Source: Dichomitus squalens LYAD-421 SS1 (taxonomy: Eukaryota; Basidiomycota; Agaricomycetes; Polyporales; Polyporaceae). Taken from it: 33,013 bases of DNA. The notes under the pieces are model-generated. The model was not told the DNA's origin and searched no databases. It saw nothing but the letters and a program-made list of their open reading frames with translations. Where the stretch lies: NCBI RefSeq assembly GCF_000275845.1, contig NW_006766889.1, forward strand, positions 1,312,006 to 1,345,018. Reading direction: 5' to 3'. Positions 1 through 10,806 of this stretch are shown here, piece after piece. A program made the translations under genes and the position numbers. The first letter of the stretch is position 1. The number at the start of each line of letters is the position of its first letter.

Positions 1-368
1 GATGTCTGCTGATGCTAGCATCCCGATGAGGGCCTTTACGAACGTCGTCTTCCTGCTGCTATTCGTCTCAATGCAAGGTGGGGTCATGAGCAACAGCGCC
101 GCGAAGACCTCAATACCCCAAACTTGCGGGAGCGACCTTAGGATAAGTATGCATGTAAATGAAAAATACCATTAGAATCGACTTCTATGCTATGCAATAC
201 AATACAATACATATGGGCAGGCAGTAAGCAGGAGCTGAGACGATGAGGTGGTCATAGAATACCGAGATGTAGCGATACTGTATCAGCAGGGTCTAGGTGT
301 CTGGGCGCCAGGGGTACTTCCCGAGAGCGTCATGTGATCCTCGGAGTCCGCCAGAGTCCGGCAGACTC
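1..368. other. left edge, no gene recognised
   Basis: No convincing gene is visible. The minus strand is open for about 50 codons from near 150 down to the edge, with a hydrophobic stretch. That length is expected by chance, so it is not called. A short (CAATA) run lies at 195-211. The right end runs into the P450 relic, where upstream P450 sequence should be but is not recognisable. Confidence 0.5.
195..211. repeat. CAATA microsatellite, just over three units
   Basis: Three perfect CAATA units plus a partial fourth are read directly from the sequence. It is a short simple repeat with no evident role. Confidence 0.8.
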
Positions 369-377
369 GCCGGACTC
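354..377. repeat. 9-bp perfect inverted repeat (hairpin)
   Basis: The arms GAGTCCGGC (354-362) and GCCGGACTC (369-377) are exact reverse complements separated by six bases. The hairpin sits where recognisable P450 similarity begins, so it may mark a rearrangement end point. That role is inference. Confidence 0.8.
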
Positions 378-665
378 AACAGTCTCGACATTTTGCTCTT
401 CCTGAACATTGCGCGCGTGCTGCACACGTTCGACATCACCCCGGCTCTCGACGACCACGGGCAGCCGATCGTGATTGAGCCGCGGATGAAGAACGCCCTG
501 GTCTCGTACGTGCATGTTCTCTCTGGGAACGACTCCACGGTAGATGACACGTTCGTCCGGCGCAGTGGGCCTGTGGACTGCCGGTGCACCATCAAGCCCC
601 GCTCGGCTCGCGCAGAGGCTCTCATCCGAGGGGTCAGCTCGGATCCGTTTGAAGGTCGTCCGTAG
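369..665 (+). pseudogene. 3' relic of a cytochrome P450 gene
   Basis: Codons from about 396 encode the segment that follows the heme site in fungal P450s: NIARVLHTFDI, then a D-x-H-G-x-P turn and I-x-I-E-P-R-M-K. An intron at 506-565 (donor GTACGT, acceptor GCAG) joins this to a last exon reading DCRCTIKPRS and ending in TAG at 663-665. The intact P450 at 25532-27645 matches the segment closely and has its last intron at the same codon and phase. The heme-binding motif F-x-x-G-x-R-x-C-x-G that should lie just upstream is gone: only a degenerate stretch remains (A-G-L-N-S-L-D-I-L-L-F), and nothing P450-like is seen further 5'. It cannot encode an active enzyme, so I call it a truncated pseudogene. 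It could instead be the last exons of a gene with a badly rearranged middle. Confidence 0.75.
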
Positions 666-1233
666 TAGGTGTGAGCCCATATGTGGATCAACGTTACGCT
701 ACTTTTCAGAAAGGAACAAGAAAGACCAGAGATAAAGATACTTGCCATAAGACACAAGGTCGCGCATGTACGATAGGCTCTGTTGGTCCCTTTGTCCTAC
801 GGAGGTTGCTTCCAGTCCGTCTAGGTTCTCGGGCAAATGCACTTCGACGAACGCGTCCATACGATACGAAACTACATAGTTCGACAAAGGAGACAGCAAA
901 TATCGATAGGACAGCATCAGTTGGTGGTAATACATTGCTCGTCTGCAGTTATGTCCGAGGAGTATCCAACCCAAAACCTTGTGTCCATAAGCGTCTACAC
1001 CAGTGTCATCTATCTATACATGACATAGCGTAGCTTCGCGACATGACATCCAGCAAAGCACGTCTATAGCGGGTTACTGTACAGTATGGATGTATGCGTA
1101 ACAGTTCATGAGTTCATGAATGCAGTGTCCGGGAAGTATGCAGGCATGGACGATGAATGGCATGGCCAAGCATCTCGAGTGTGCGGACCTTCGCTGCGCA
1201 TATATGGGGCAGGAAAGGAGTATGCAGCGCGCA
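666..1233. other. intergenic, nothing recognised
   Basis: This lies between the P450 relic and the 3' end of the minus-strand cysteine-motif gene. Only short chance reading frames are present on both strands. The right part probably holds the 3' untranslated region of the 1234-2362 gene. Confidence 0.5.
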
Positions 1234-2362
1234 TCAGGGTCCATGCATCACCAGGGAATCGAAGCCGCCGAACGAGTTCGACCTGGGCCGAGGCGCGCGG
1301 CGATCGTTGCCCGGGCGGAGCCTCGCAGGACTGTCGGGTGGTGAGGTCGGTGGTGCCTGCCCGGCGGCGTGCGTTATCGATCTTGTGGGGATGGGGCGGG
1401 AAGTCGACGAGATGGGATGACTCGGCTTCCTTGCCAAGAATGGCGTGACGCCGTAACTCGGAGTTCGGCTTGCCGTCATGGTCGAGGAGAAACGGGGACG
1501 AACAGGCTGCGACAATGTGGGGGAGGAGAGATTGTGGAGTGCGAGACGGGCAGAAGCGAGGGTGTCGTCCGGGTCCGCATAGGACAAAGGAGCCATGTAC
1601 AGCATGTCGCTTTCGGACGAGGATGCAGAAACTGCAAACGAAGTGCGGAGAGGACTGCTGCTAGTTGATGAGGATATTACCGAGGGAACGAGGCATGGAG
1701 GTGCACGAGAGCCATCGAAGGAGGACGGGTGACGTTTTCGCAATACGCGTCTAGGTCTTCCTGTCTCGGCTTTACTGGACGATGTTCGAAGGATGGGCTT
1801 GCTCTCCAGGCGAGGAAGCGTGGACGGACCGGCCAAGCAGAGCTTCTCGGACGAACTGTGTGTTGAGCGAGTCGGAGAGCTTTGGGTCACTTCATGGATC
1901 ACGGCGTCCAAGTCTCGAACCGGAGTCGTGCGTGGACGGCGACGGTGCTGCATCATCCCCCGGTGTTGCTCGTTGAGCTCCATCCAGGAGCTCAATCTTT
2001 CGCAATTGACAGAGCAATGCACCTGGTCAGTAATCGTCGGCCGAAACTTCTTGCTGCACTCTTTACAAAGAGCGGCATTGGAAGAGCCGATGAACGAGCT
2101 CTTGGGGGGCGACTTGGGAGGGATGGCGAGTATGTTCTTAATGGTCTTCATGGTGGAGGCGGTAGCGAATCGTCGAAACACACTCAGCGGAGAGTGTTCG
2201 ATCCCATCACTTGTATCCTACAGGACCAAGGGCTTTATGAATCTTCTCCGAACGGTGCCACAGGGAAAGGATGGTGGGGACAAAGCAGAGTCGCAGACTC
2301 ACCACAGTAATGAGCGTCACTTGCGGCTGCTTCAATGCGGCAGACAGCTGCTGCAGGTCCAT
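1234..2362 (-). CDS. Ser/Pro-rich protein with a CX2C-CX3C putative zinc-binding motif
   Basis: I do not recognise a named family. The long exon (2217 down to 1234, stop included) is stop-free. Near its start it has a basic hydrophobic patch (MKTIKNIL) followed by C-x2-C (Cys71, Cys74) and C-x3-C (Cys88, Cys92), the layout of a small zinc ribbon or knuckle. The rest, about 240 residues, is low-complexity Ser/Pro/Arg/Thr and probably disordered. I add a 20-codon first exon (2362-2303, starting MDLQQLSAALKQ). It ends at a perfect GTGAGT donor and joins in phase after an 85-nt intron (2302-2218), giving 347 aa. If that exon is wrong, the ATG at 2151 gives 305 aa. The gene diverges from KRE33. 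A nucleic-acid or protein-binding role is only a guess. Confidence 0.7.
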
Positions 2363-3096
2363 GAGCAGGGCAGCCTGTAAACTCACCGCTTTGCAGGAGG
2401 GAGGGGTGCAAGAAGCGTAGTCGCAGAAAAGCGGGCGGCCAGGTACCCCGCAGGCTGTGGACCGATATCCGATTCGGCAACAACACGATGCACCCACTTT
2501 ACCTAATCATCCCTGACGCGTCCACCCCACCCCCTCCACAGCCAGCAAATTGGGTCTTCGAGAAGAAGCTGGACACCGCAGATGCACATCTTCGAAGCGT
2601 AGGCGGAGGGACTAGCGAGCCACCTGTCATCGACGCACCGCAACCTTGTCCATCCAGCAGGGTTTTGTCCGAAAGTGGCCTAGTGACTTATTCCGCCGTC
2701 GGACAAGCACAGAGCGCCACCTATCATCGCAGGCCATTGATTTGCACAAGTAGAAGCTGTTCAAGACAACGAGTCATCGTGTGCCCCCGGAAGGACTACT
2801 GGAACAAAGCGGCCGCCACGGAGTGTCCGACAAGGTTTGGTGACCGGGAACGGATGGGCGCTTCCCACAGACGCTCCCTACGGTAGAAGCACGTGCCCAC
2901 CCCCGCCAAACTTTTTGGGGCGCCAAATGAAGGGACATCTGAATATACTCGCCGGTCTTCGTCTTGCCACAGTAACTTCCTCTCTTCTCTGGGTCGCTCT
3001 GTCGTTCGCGCTTTCTGTTTCATACACTTTCTCTGGATACATTACTACCGCGGCTCTTGTGCTAGGTTCGATCCCCTCTTAGCATACACTATCTCC
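2363..3096. other. divergent promoter region between the cysteine-motif gene and KRE33
   Basis: About 730 bp separate the two divergent starts, and no reading frame here looks coding. It should carry the promoters and 5' untranslated regions of both genes. I see no convincing TATA box. A GGTTCGATCCC string at 3065-3075 resembles a tRNA B box but has no tRNA around it. Confidence 0.55.
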
Positions 3097-6000
3097 ATGC
3101 GGAAGCAGCTCGACCCGCGCATCCCCATCCTCATCAATAACAATGTCAAGAAGAACCACCGTTCTTTCATAGTGCTTGTCGGAGACAAAGGCAGGGATCA
3201 GGTACTCACGATTCCTACGTAGCGAGTTAACCCGCGCTGACTTCTCCAGATTGTAAACCTGCACTTCCTTCTCTCGCAAGCGCGGGTTTCTGCTCGCCCT
3301 TCCGTACTATGGTGCTACAAAAAGGAGCTTGGCTTTACAACGTACGGCTCCTATCTATGTTGCTATATTACTGGGCTCATATTGTAGTTATATAGACATC
3401 GCAAAAAGCGCGAGGCTAAAATCAAGAGGGAAGTCAAGAAAGGAATCCGCGAACCCAATGAGCAGGATCCCTTTGAGATTTTTATCACTGTCACCGATAT
3501 CCGGTATACGTACGTGTACAGGCCATTCGCTCATCTTTTGTGTATTGAGACCATGTCTGAAGGTACTACAAGGAGTCACACAAAATCCTCGGCCAAACAT
3601 TCGGCATGTGCGTACTGCAAGATTTCGAGGCGATCACGCCCAACCTTCTTGCCCGGACAATAGAAACGGTTGAAGGTGGAGGGCTCGTGGTGATCATGCT
3701 CAAGACCATGAAGTCGCTGAGGCAGTTGTACACTATGACCATGGTACGTGCGTCTGTTACCTACGAACTGCCGTTCGCCATATGCCCACACCCACCACTC
3801 AGGATGTTCACGCGCGTTACCGGACATCCGCACACGACTCAGTAGTCGCTCGTTTCAACGAGCGGTTCATCCTCTCTCTTGGCTCATGCGACGACTGTCT
3901 CGTACTCGACGACGAGTTGAATGTCTTACCGATCTCTCGAGGCAAGGATATCAAGCCCATAGAGGAGGTCCGGGGAAAGAGTAAAGAGGAGTCCGAGCTC
4001 AAGGACCTCAAGGACAGCCTTGCGGATACGAAACCCATTGGCGAGCTCGTCAAGCTCGCGAAGACGATCGACCAAGCGCAGGCTATCCTCACCTTTGTCG
4101 ATGCCATCGCCGAGAAGACGCTATCTTCGACTGTCACACTTACCGCTGGTCGTGGTCGTGGAAAGTCTGCTGCGCTTGGTCTCGCTATCGCCGCAGCACT
4201 CGCTCATGGGTACTCGAATATCTTTGTCACGAGTCCTAGTCCGGAGAATATGAAAACGCTGTTTGAGTTCATCTTCAAGGGCATGGACGTGCTCGGCTAC
4301 GAGGAGCATCTAGACTATGATATCGCACAGAGCACAAACCCCGACTTCAACAAGGCAATCGTACGTGTCAACGTGTTCAGGAATCACCGGCAGACCATCC
4401 AGGTAGGCTTTCTCCCCCCCCTCCCTACATTGGTTGATGCTCATCAAAGTGTGCAGTACATCCAACCGCAAGACGCACATGTCCTTGGTCAGGCCGAACT
4501 CGTCATCATCGACGAGGCCGCTGCCATCCCTCTTCCCCTCGTCCGCAACCTGATCGGTCCCTATCTCGTCTTCATGGCTTCTACGATCAATGGATACGAG
4601 GGTACCGGCCGCTCCCTCTCCCTCAAGCTCATCCAGCAGTTGCGCGAGAGTACACGCCCATCCCTTACCAAAGACTCTGCGGCTGCCGACGACGACGCCG
4701 CGTCCGCCCCTTCATCCTCCAAAAAGCCTCTCACCAAGGCGCCGCCCAAAGCACGCACGCTGCGCGAGATCAAGCTCGAGACGCCCATCCGGTACGCCGC
4801 GGGGGACAAGGTCGAGAAATGGCTCAACAGCCTGCTCTGCCTCGACGCGACGATCCTCCCGCGCCAGACGCACATGAGCTGCCCGCACCCGAGCAAGTGC
4901 GAGCTCTTCTACGTCTCGCGCGACACGCTGTTCAGCTACCACCCCGCGTCGGAGGTGTTCCTGCAGCGCATGATGGCGCTCTACGTCGCGAGTCACTACA
5001 AGAACCAGCCGAACGACCTCCAGCTGCTCTCCGATGCGCCCGCGCACCACCTCTTCGTCCTCCTGCCCCCGCTGAAGGATGATGAGACGCACCTCCCCGA
5101 ACCGCTTGTCGTGCTGCAGGTCGCGCTCGAGGGCAACATCAGCCGGCAGACGATTATGGAAAACCTAAGTCGCGGATTCCGCGCTGGAGGTGACATGATC
5201 CCTTGGTTGATCTCGCAGCAGTTCCAAGAGAACAAGTTCGCGCTGTTGTCGGGCGCGCGCATCGTCCGTATTGCAACACATCCAGACTATGCGAACATGG
5301 GCTATGGCGCGCGCGCGCTGCAAGCGCTGAATGCGTACTACAGCGGGCAGTATTTCAACGTGGACGAGGCGATCGACGCGGAGCAGTCGTACCCAGATCC
5401 CGCCAACTTCGACGAGGATACGACGCTGCTCACGGACGAGCCCAAAGTGCGCGCAGCGACGGCGATGCCTCCTCTTCTCCAACGCTTGACTGAACGCAAA
5501 CCGGAGACGCTCGACTATCTTGGGGTTTCGTACGGTCTCACGCCACCACTTCTCCGGTAGGTAGCTTCTGCGCATGACGACAGACCGTCTGACTTGCTCA
5601 CGACGTCATGCAGATTCTGGAAGCGCGCGGGATACGTCCCACTGTACTTGCGACAGACGCAGAGCGAGCTGACGGGCGAGCATACATGTGTTATGGTGCG
5701 GGGTCTGAACTCATCGACGGAGGATGAGTTGCAGTGGCTGAGCGAGTTTGCCAAAGGTGAATCTCAGTTGCAGCGCATTTTGACAATTGCGGCGGACTGA
5801 CGGGGTATTTGCGTGAAGACTTCCGGAGACGTTTCTTGAACCTGCTCTCGTACAAGTTCCGCGAGTTCGGCAGCGTGACAGCACTGAGCGTACTCGAAGC
5901 GGTAAACGCAGGCGTGAAGAAGCTCGACGAGGATCCAGCGCGAGAGCTCGGGTCCACCGAGCTCTCCTTCCTCCTCTCGCCGTTCGACCTCAAGCGCCTC

Positions 6001-7052
6001 GACTCGTACGCGAACAACCAGCTCGACTACCACGTCATCATGGATCTCCTTCCCACCGTCGGCCAGTTCTACTTTGAGAAGCGGCTCGGGCCCGACGTGC
6101 GTCTGAGCGCGGTGCAGAGCTCGATCCTCCTGGCGCTCGGGATGCAACGCAAGACGATCGAGGAGATCGAGGCGGAGCTGAACTTGCCCGTCTCGCAGGC
6201 GCTTGCACTCTTCGTGAAGGTTGTCAAGAAGATCAGCAAGCGGCTGCTCGACGTGCAGAAGGCCGCGATCAGCGCGACAATCCCGGACAGAAGGGAGGAT
6301 GAGGTGAAGCGCACAGACGCTGAGGGAAACAAGGCGGAGTTCAGGCCGCTTGAGACGACGCTGGAGGAGGAGCTAGAGGAGGCGGGGGACGAGGCTGCGC
6401 GTGCGCTGAGGGAGAAGCAACGCGCGATGCTCGATGCGCTCGACTTCAGCAAGTGAGTCCTCTCGTGTTTCGCTATCTGCTGTGTCCGTGATCTGTGTTG
6501 GCCCCCGCGGGATATCGGTGGTGGCTCAGCTTGGTGGTTTGCCCGTCGGGTCACAAGGCTTGGCACCCTCGCACTTCTGCTCGGTCGAGCTTCGCAGATC
6601 TCGAGATGGTGTCCTGTCTCTCGGATTGCGCGGGGCCCCGCGCCTTGGCTTTGCTCGGCGTTCTTGGCCTTAGCCCGCGCTTCTTCTCGCGCGCTTCCTG
6701 TTTACGTCTCGGTCGCGCTGATCGTTCTTAAACTCCTCATCGTACACCCTGCATTCTCTTTGTCCCTCTTGGCCGGCTACGGGATCCCTGATCTTACACA
6801 GAACGTAGGCTGACCTTGGCGCAACGTGGCACCTAACATAGATATGCGATCAACGATGCGTCTGCGGATTGGAGCGCGGCAGAAGCACAGGTTGCGAAGC
6901 TCGCGTCAGGCGGGCAGGGCAAGTCGACACTTGTCTCGGTCAAGACTTCTGCGGTCGTCGGACAGAAGCGCAAAGCCGAGGACAAAGGGAAGGAGGATAA
7001 GAGTGGGGAGAAGAAGGCGCGGAGGAGTATGAAGAAGAGCAAGGCGCGGTGA
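3097..7052 (+). CDS. KRE33: RNA cytidine acetyltransferase (Kre33/NAT10)
   Basis: The product makes N4-acetylcytidine in 18S rRNA and some tRNAs using acetyl-CoA and ATP. It acts in the nucleolus in small-subunit assembly. Nine exons join in frame: 3097-3201, 3250-3341, 3396-3509, 3563-3743, 3803-4402, 4457-5556, 5614-5756, 5819-6452, 6842-7052. They give 1,059 aa, the usual length. The start MRKQLDPRIPILI matches the family N-terminus. Visible parts are the Walker A-like GRGRGKS (about 280-286, Lys285), the motif II DEAAAIPLPL (from Asp383), the GNAT acetyl-CoA motif RIATHPDYANMGYGARA (about 635-651), the tRNA-binding region, and a lysine-rich tail typical of nucleolar proteins. Oddities are intron 5 (4403-4456), which is 54 nt, in frame and stop-free, and the last intron (6453-6841), which is 389 nt while the others are 48-62. 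The gene is essential in yeast, so it is probably constitutively expressed. Confidence 0.96.
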
Positions 7053-8403
7053 GCCTGCTCTGTGTCGTCGTGGCCATGTACTCTGTTTGCTTTCTCTGTA
7101 GGGCTCCTATGCCCGACATTTGGGCCTTCATTCGAATGGCGTCATTGCTTCACGCAAACGTATCCACTACCGATTCCTCTTGACATCGATCTCTCACTGC
7201 TATCAACGTCTGCCACAAGTTTCGTTGAGATGATACAGCCGCTGGGAAAAACAAGTGAGCTAGAAGAGCGCGGTGAGCTGCGCTTGTTTCACGGTTCCGT
7301 TTCTGGTTGCGTCATATGCGCGTTCGCGAAACGGATGTGCCCCCCTTTTTTGGGCTGATTATGGGAGTGGACAACAAAGAGACGCAGATACCGTGACATC
7401 TGACATGACTACAAGACGAATAAACCGGACACTGGATCCTAGGATGTACCGCGTCGGTACGTGTCAGTACTCCATTGAGCTCGCTGAGGCCCGGAAGAGC
7501 TCCGCACGACGCGCACAGCAGCAGAAATTGACACCGGAACACGGAGATATGTTGGTGACCACTTTGCTCCATTCTTCTACCGGCTGAGACGGTGTTCGAC
7601 CCTGGGCTGCCCAGGGTTAAGTTCCACTGTCACGCCATCGGAAGAGCGTCGGCGAACAAGTAACCATTGTATCATCGAATACAGTAGGTCCGTCCGCGCC
7701 AGGCACATCGAGTCTCGCTGGTCACATACGTCTCGAGGCGATACAAGTCATTGCAAAATGCCCGAGGTGGCCCTATACACGGGTGGCATGTGGTGGGAAC
7801 AGCCCGCACAGCAGAGAGCGAGAGCGACGGCACAATAGTGGCAGCGACGTAACCGACGTAAGATGGACGGTGCCAAAGATGGCCGCTGCGCGTCCGTCGC
7901 GGTCTCCGGACAACGGTCCGACTAACCCAAGTAGGAAAAGCGATACTCCGGCGAGTACGGTGTAGTTGTATCTATCACACAATCGGGGCGTCCTGAGTGG
8001 AACGCCTTCAATTTCAAGGTCATGTTGGAATCCGCTTCCGTGCACGAGCATGAAGCACGGCGGCGCCGACGGAGCCGACTACGAGGAGGCGGGGCTCGGA
8101 AAACACTGTGCGGCGGGGCCCCACATGGATGGACGTGCGGAGGACGGGCGGAAGGTACGCGGGAAGACGCGTTCGGTGGTGGGACGGTTCTCATATGTCA
8201 GATGCATCCATCAGTGATTACTTTGGGTTGGGGTTACTCAGTCCATATCTGAGTCGCAGATACCCGCCGAAGAGCCGACCAATGGGAATTCCATCATATA
8301 TATCCCTCCATCCATGACGGGAGGCCCTCGACGGCTGAGTGTGGATCCCCTCAGTACAAGGTTCCCTCTTCCCTAGGCTTGTCTCCCCCCGTCTTTGCGT
8401 ACG
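7053..8403. other. intergenic between KRE33 and the carboxylate transporter
   Basis: About 1.35 kb holds no recognisable gene; only short frames without homology are seen. The first part is KRE33 3' flank. The last few hundred bases should be the transporter promoter, with a TATA-like string near 8297. Confidence 0.5.
8297..8303 (+). promoter_or_regulatory. TATA-like box upstream of the JEN1-type transporter
   Basis: TATATAT lies about 100 bp upstream of the transporter ATG at 8404, a plausible distance for a regulated fungal promoter. Carboxylate permeases of this family are strongly regulated by carbon source, which fits a TATA-type promoter. The assignment rests on sequence and position only. 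Confidence 0.35.
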
Positions 8404-10806
8404 ATGGCTCCCTACTTCCTACGCAGCCTCATCCCCCGCCGCGAGGCGCGAACGGAGGGCCGCCCCCTCCTCCAGGCCCTCGCTACTGTGACATGGGTTC
8501 AGTGGGGCCACTTCTGGGCTGGGTACGTTCTCTTCGTTCTCTTTCCTTGGCGTGCCATCCTTTCCCCCTCCCCCCATACATTCCCCCGCATTCGCACGCC
8601 ACCCCGCGTCGAACGCGATACCACTTGCGATGATCGTGGCCGATAACTGATCACGCCTTTCATGACGAATCTCTTGGCTGCGCCTACAACCCTTCGTACT
8701 CACGACGCCGACGCCCACAACGCCTTGAACGACACGAACGAGCAGTTGGCTCGCTTGGACGTGCGACGCGATTGACTTCTTCTCCGTCTCGCTATCCGTG
8801 ACGAACCTCCAACATCAATTCGGGAAAAACACCCATACCATCGTGCGTTCCCATTTCAGGCAGTCGGCGCCTCGACTGACCGCATTCCATCTGTCAAGTC
8901 GACCGCCATCACGCTCACACTGCTCTTCCGCTCCGTGGGCGCAGTAAGTCATCCTTACAGCAGAATGTCTTCCATACGTGTGCGGAGCTGAGCTTCGGAT
9001 ACTGTCCCGTATAGGTCGTCTTCGGTATCCTCTCTGACAGATATGGTCGCAAATGGCCGCTCATTGGCAACCTCCTCTTGGTCTCCGTCCTCGAGCTTGG
9101 CTCCGGATTCGTCCAAACCTTCCCGGCATTCCTCGCTGTCCGCTCGCTCTTCGGTGTCGCAATGGGTGGCATCTGGGGCCTAGCAGCCTCGACCGCGCTT
9201 GAGAACCTGCCTGTGGAAGTCCGTGGTCTCGCGTCGGGCGTCCTGCAGCAGGGCTACGCCGTCGGCTATCTTCTCGCGGCTGTCATCAACTTGACGCTCG
9301 TCCCTGAGACCTCGACTTCATGGCGCTCGCTCTTCTGGTGCGCGTCCGGCATTTCCGCCTTCTCGGCGTTCGTCCGCTTGCTCCTACCCGAGAGCGCCGT
9401 CTTCCTTCGCGCGAAGGAGGCCGCGCGAGCGCGCGGCGGGAGCTCGACGAAGAGCAAGACGAGGATCTTCATCCACGAGACCGGGGAGATGCTCAAGCGG
9501 CACTGGCTTCTGTGCATCTACGCCGTGCTCCTCATGACCGGTGCGTGCTATTCTCGATGCGGCCTTCTCCCGTCTCGCAGCGTGCAACGTGATCGGCGGC
9601 GACGCTTGAATAAGCGTCGCAGCACAACGTGCCACTTGCATCATCTCCACTGCGACCGAGCGAGTTGCGAAGTACTGATTGGGAAGTGATACTGCAGGCT
9701 TCAATTTCCTTTCTCACGGATCCCAGGACCTGTACCCCACGTACTTGACACAGGCGAAGCTCTTCACCCAGCACGACGCTACCGTTGCGACTATTATTGG
9801 CAACTGCGTGAGTGGTTCCTGAGTATAGGCTCTCTACCTGCCACTCATTTTCCATGTGTCGCACAGGGTGCGATTGCGTGAGTATCAGACAACCTAAAGC
9901 ATGGACCGGCCTGCTAACGGCACGAATACAGTGGGGGTGCCATTGCCGGATGGGTCAGCCAGTACATCGGCCGTCGGCTCACGATCATGTACGTCTTCGT
10001 CCAGAAGTCTCATCTCCGTTTCACGCAATTTTCTAACGTCTTCTTTAGCATCTTCGTTCTCCTCATCGGCGCATTCATCCCGCTCTGGATCCTGCCGACG
10101 GGTTTCGGTGCGCTTGCTGCTGGTGCTTTCTGCATCCAGTTTGGCGTGCAAGGCGCCTGGGGTGTGGTAAGTTGATATCTCTCCGCGGGGCATGTAAGGT
10201 ACGACTGACTTTGCCGTGGTATCGCTTGGCAGATTCCCATTCAGCTTGCGGAGATCTCGCCACCGGCCTTCCGTGCCACCTTCCCTGGTGTTGCTTACCA
10301 GCTGGGTAACGTGAGTGATCCTGCGTACTGTCATCTAGTCGATAGGACTGACTGTATGCGCATCTCCTGCTTGTAGATGGTCTCCTCTGCGTCCGCGCAA
10401 ATCGAAGCCAGTGAGTCACTTCTGCCTAATCAAGCTATACATCCGTGCTGACGGATGCGCGCCTCTTCTCCCTTCCCCTCCCCAACCACCACGCGTCCCA
10501 TCCCACCCAGCCGGCGCCTCGAACCTGCACACGACGATCACGGGCAAGGACGGGAAGCCGACGGTCGTGTCCGACTACGCGACGGTGCAGGGCATCCTCA
10601 TCGGCGTCGTCGCCGCGTTCGTGCTCGTCGTGACGATCGTCGGCCCGGAGAACTTCGGCTCGCACTTCGAGAAGCACAAGGCCGCGTTCGAGGAGGGCGG
10701 CGGCCGCGACGAGGTCGTCGAGGACGAGGACGAGAGCGCGAAGCCCTCGCGCCCGACGAGCGTGCAGATCGTTGACGAGAAGCGGAGCACGCCCGAGCCT
10801 GTTTGA
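8404..10806 (+). CDS. JEN1: JEN1-type monocarboxylate/proton symporter (MFS, SHS family)
   Basis: This is a plasma-membrane permease for lactate, pyruvate or similar short carboxylates with protons. Eleven exons join in frame: 8404-8522, 8746-8842, 8899-8943, 9015-9540, 9698-9807, 9867-9877, 9932-9988, 10049-10166, 10233-10310, 10377-10410, 10511-10806. The product is 496 aa. The MFS loop motif GILSDRYGRK is at 91-100. The diagnostic Jen motif N-x-x-S-H-x-S-Q-D-x-x-x-T is perfect at 265-277 (NFLSHGSQDLYPT). About twelve hydrophobic segments are followed by an acidic, Ser/Thr-rich cytosolic tail, a likely site for turnover control. Exon 6 is only 11 nt and exon 10 only 34 nt, so automated models may miss them. 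The exact substrate cannot be read from sequence. Expression is probably carbon-source dependent, as known for JEN1. Confidence 0.93.

Noticed and set aside
3065..3075. tRNA B-box-like GGTTCGATCCC
   Set aside because: The flanks do not form a T-arm stem and no A box or acceptor stem is present. It sits just upstream of the KRE33 start and is a chance match.
8116..8122. CreA/Mig1-like CCCCAC site upstream of the JEN1-type gene
   Set aside because: The six-base motif is too common to support a call, although carbon control of this gene is likely from the family.
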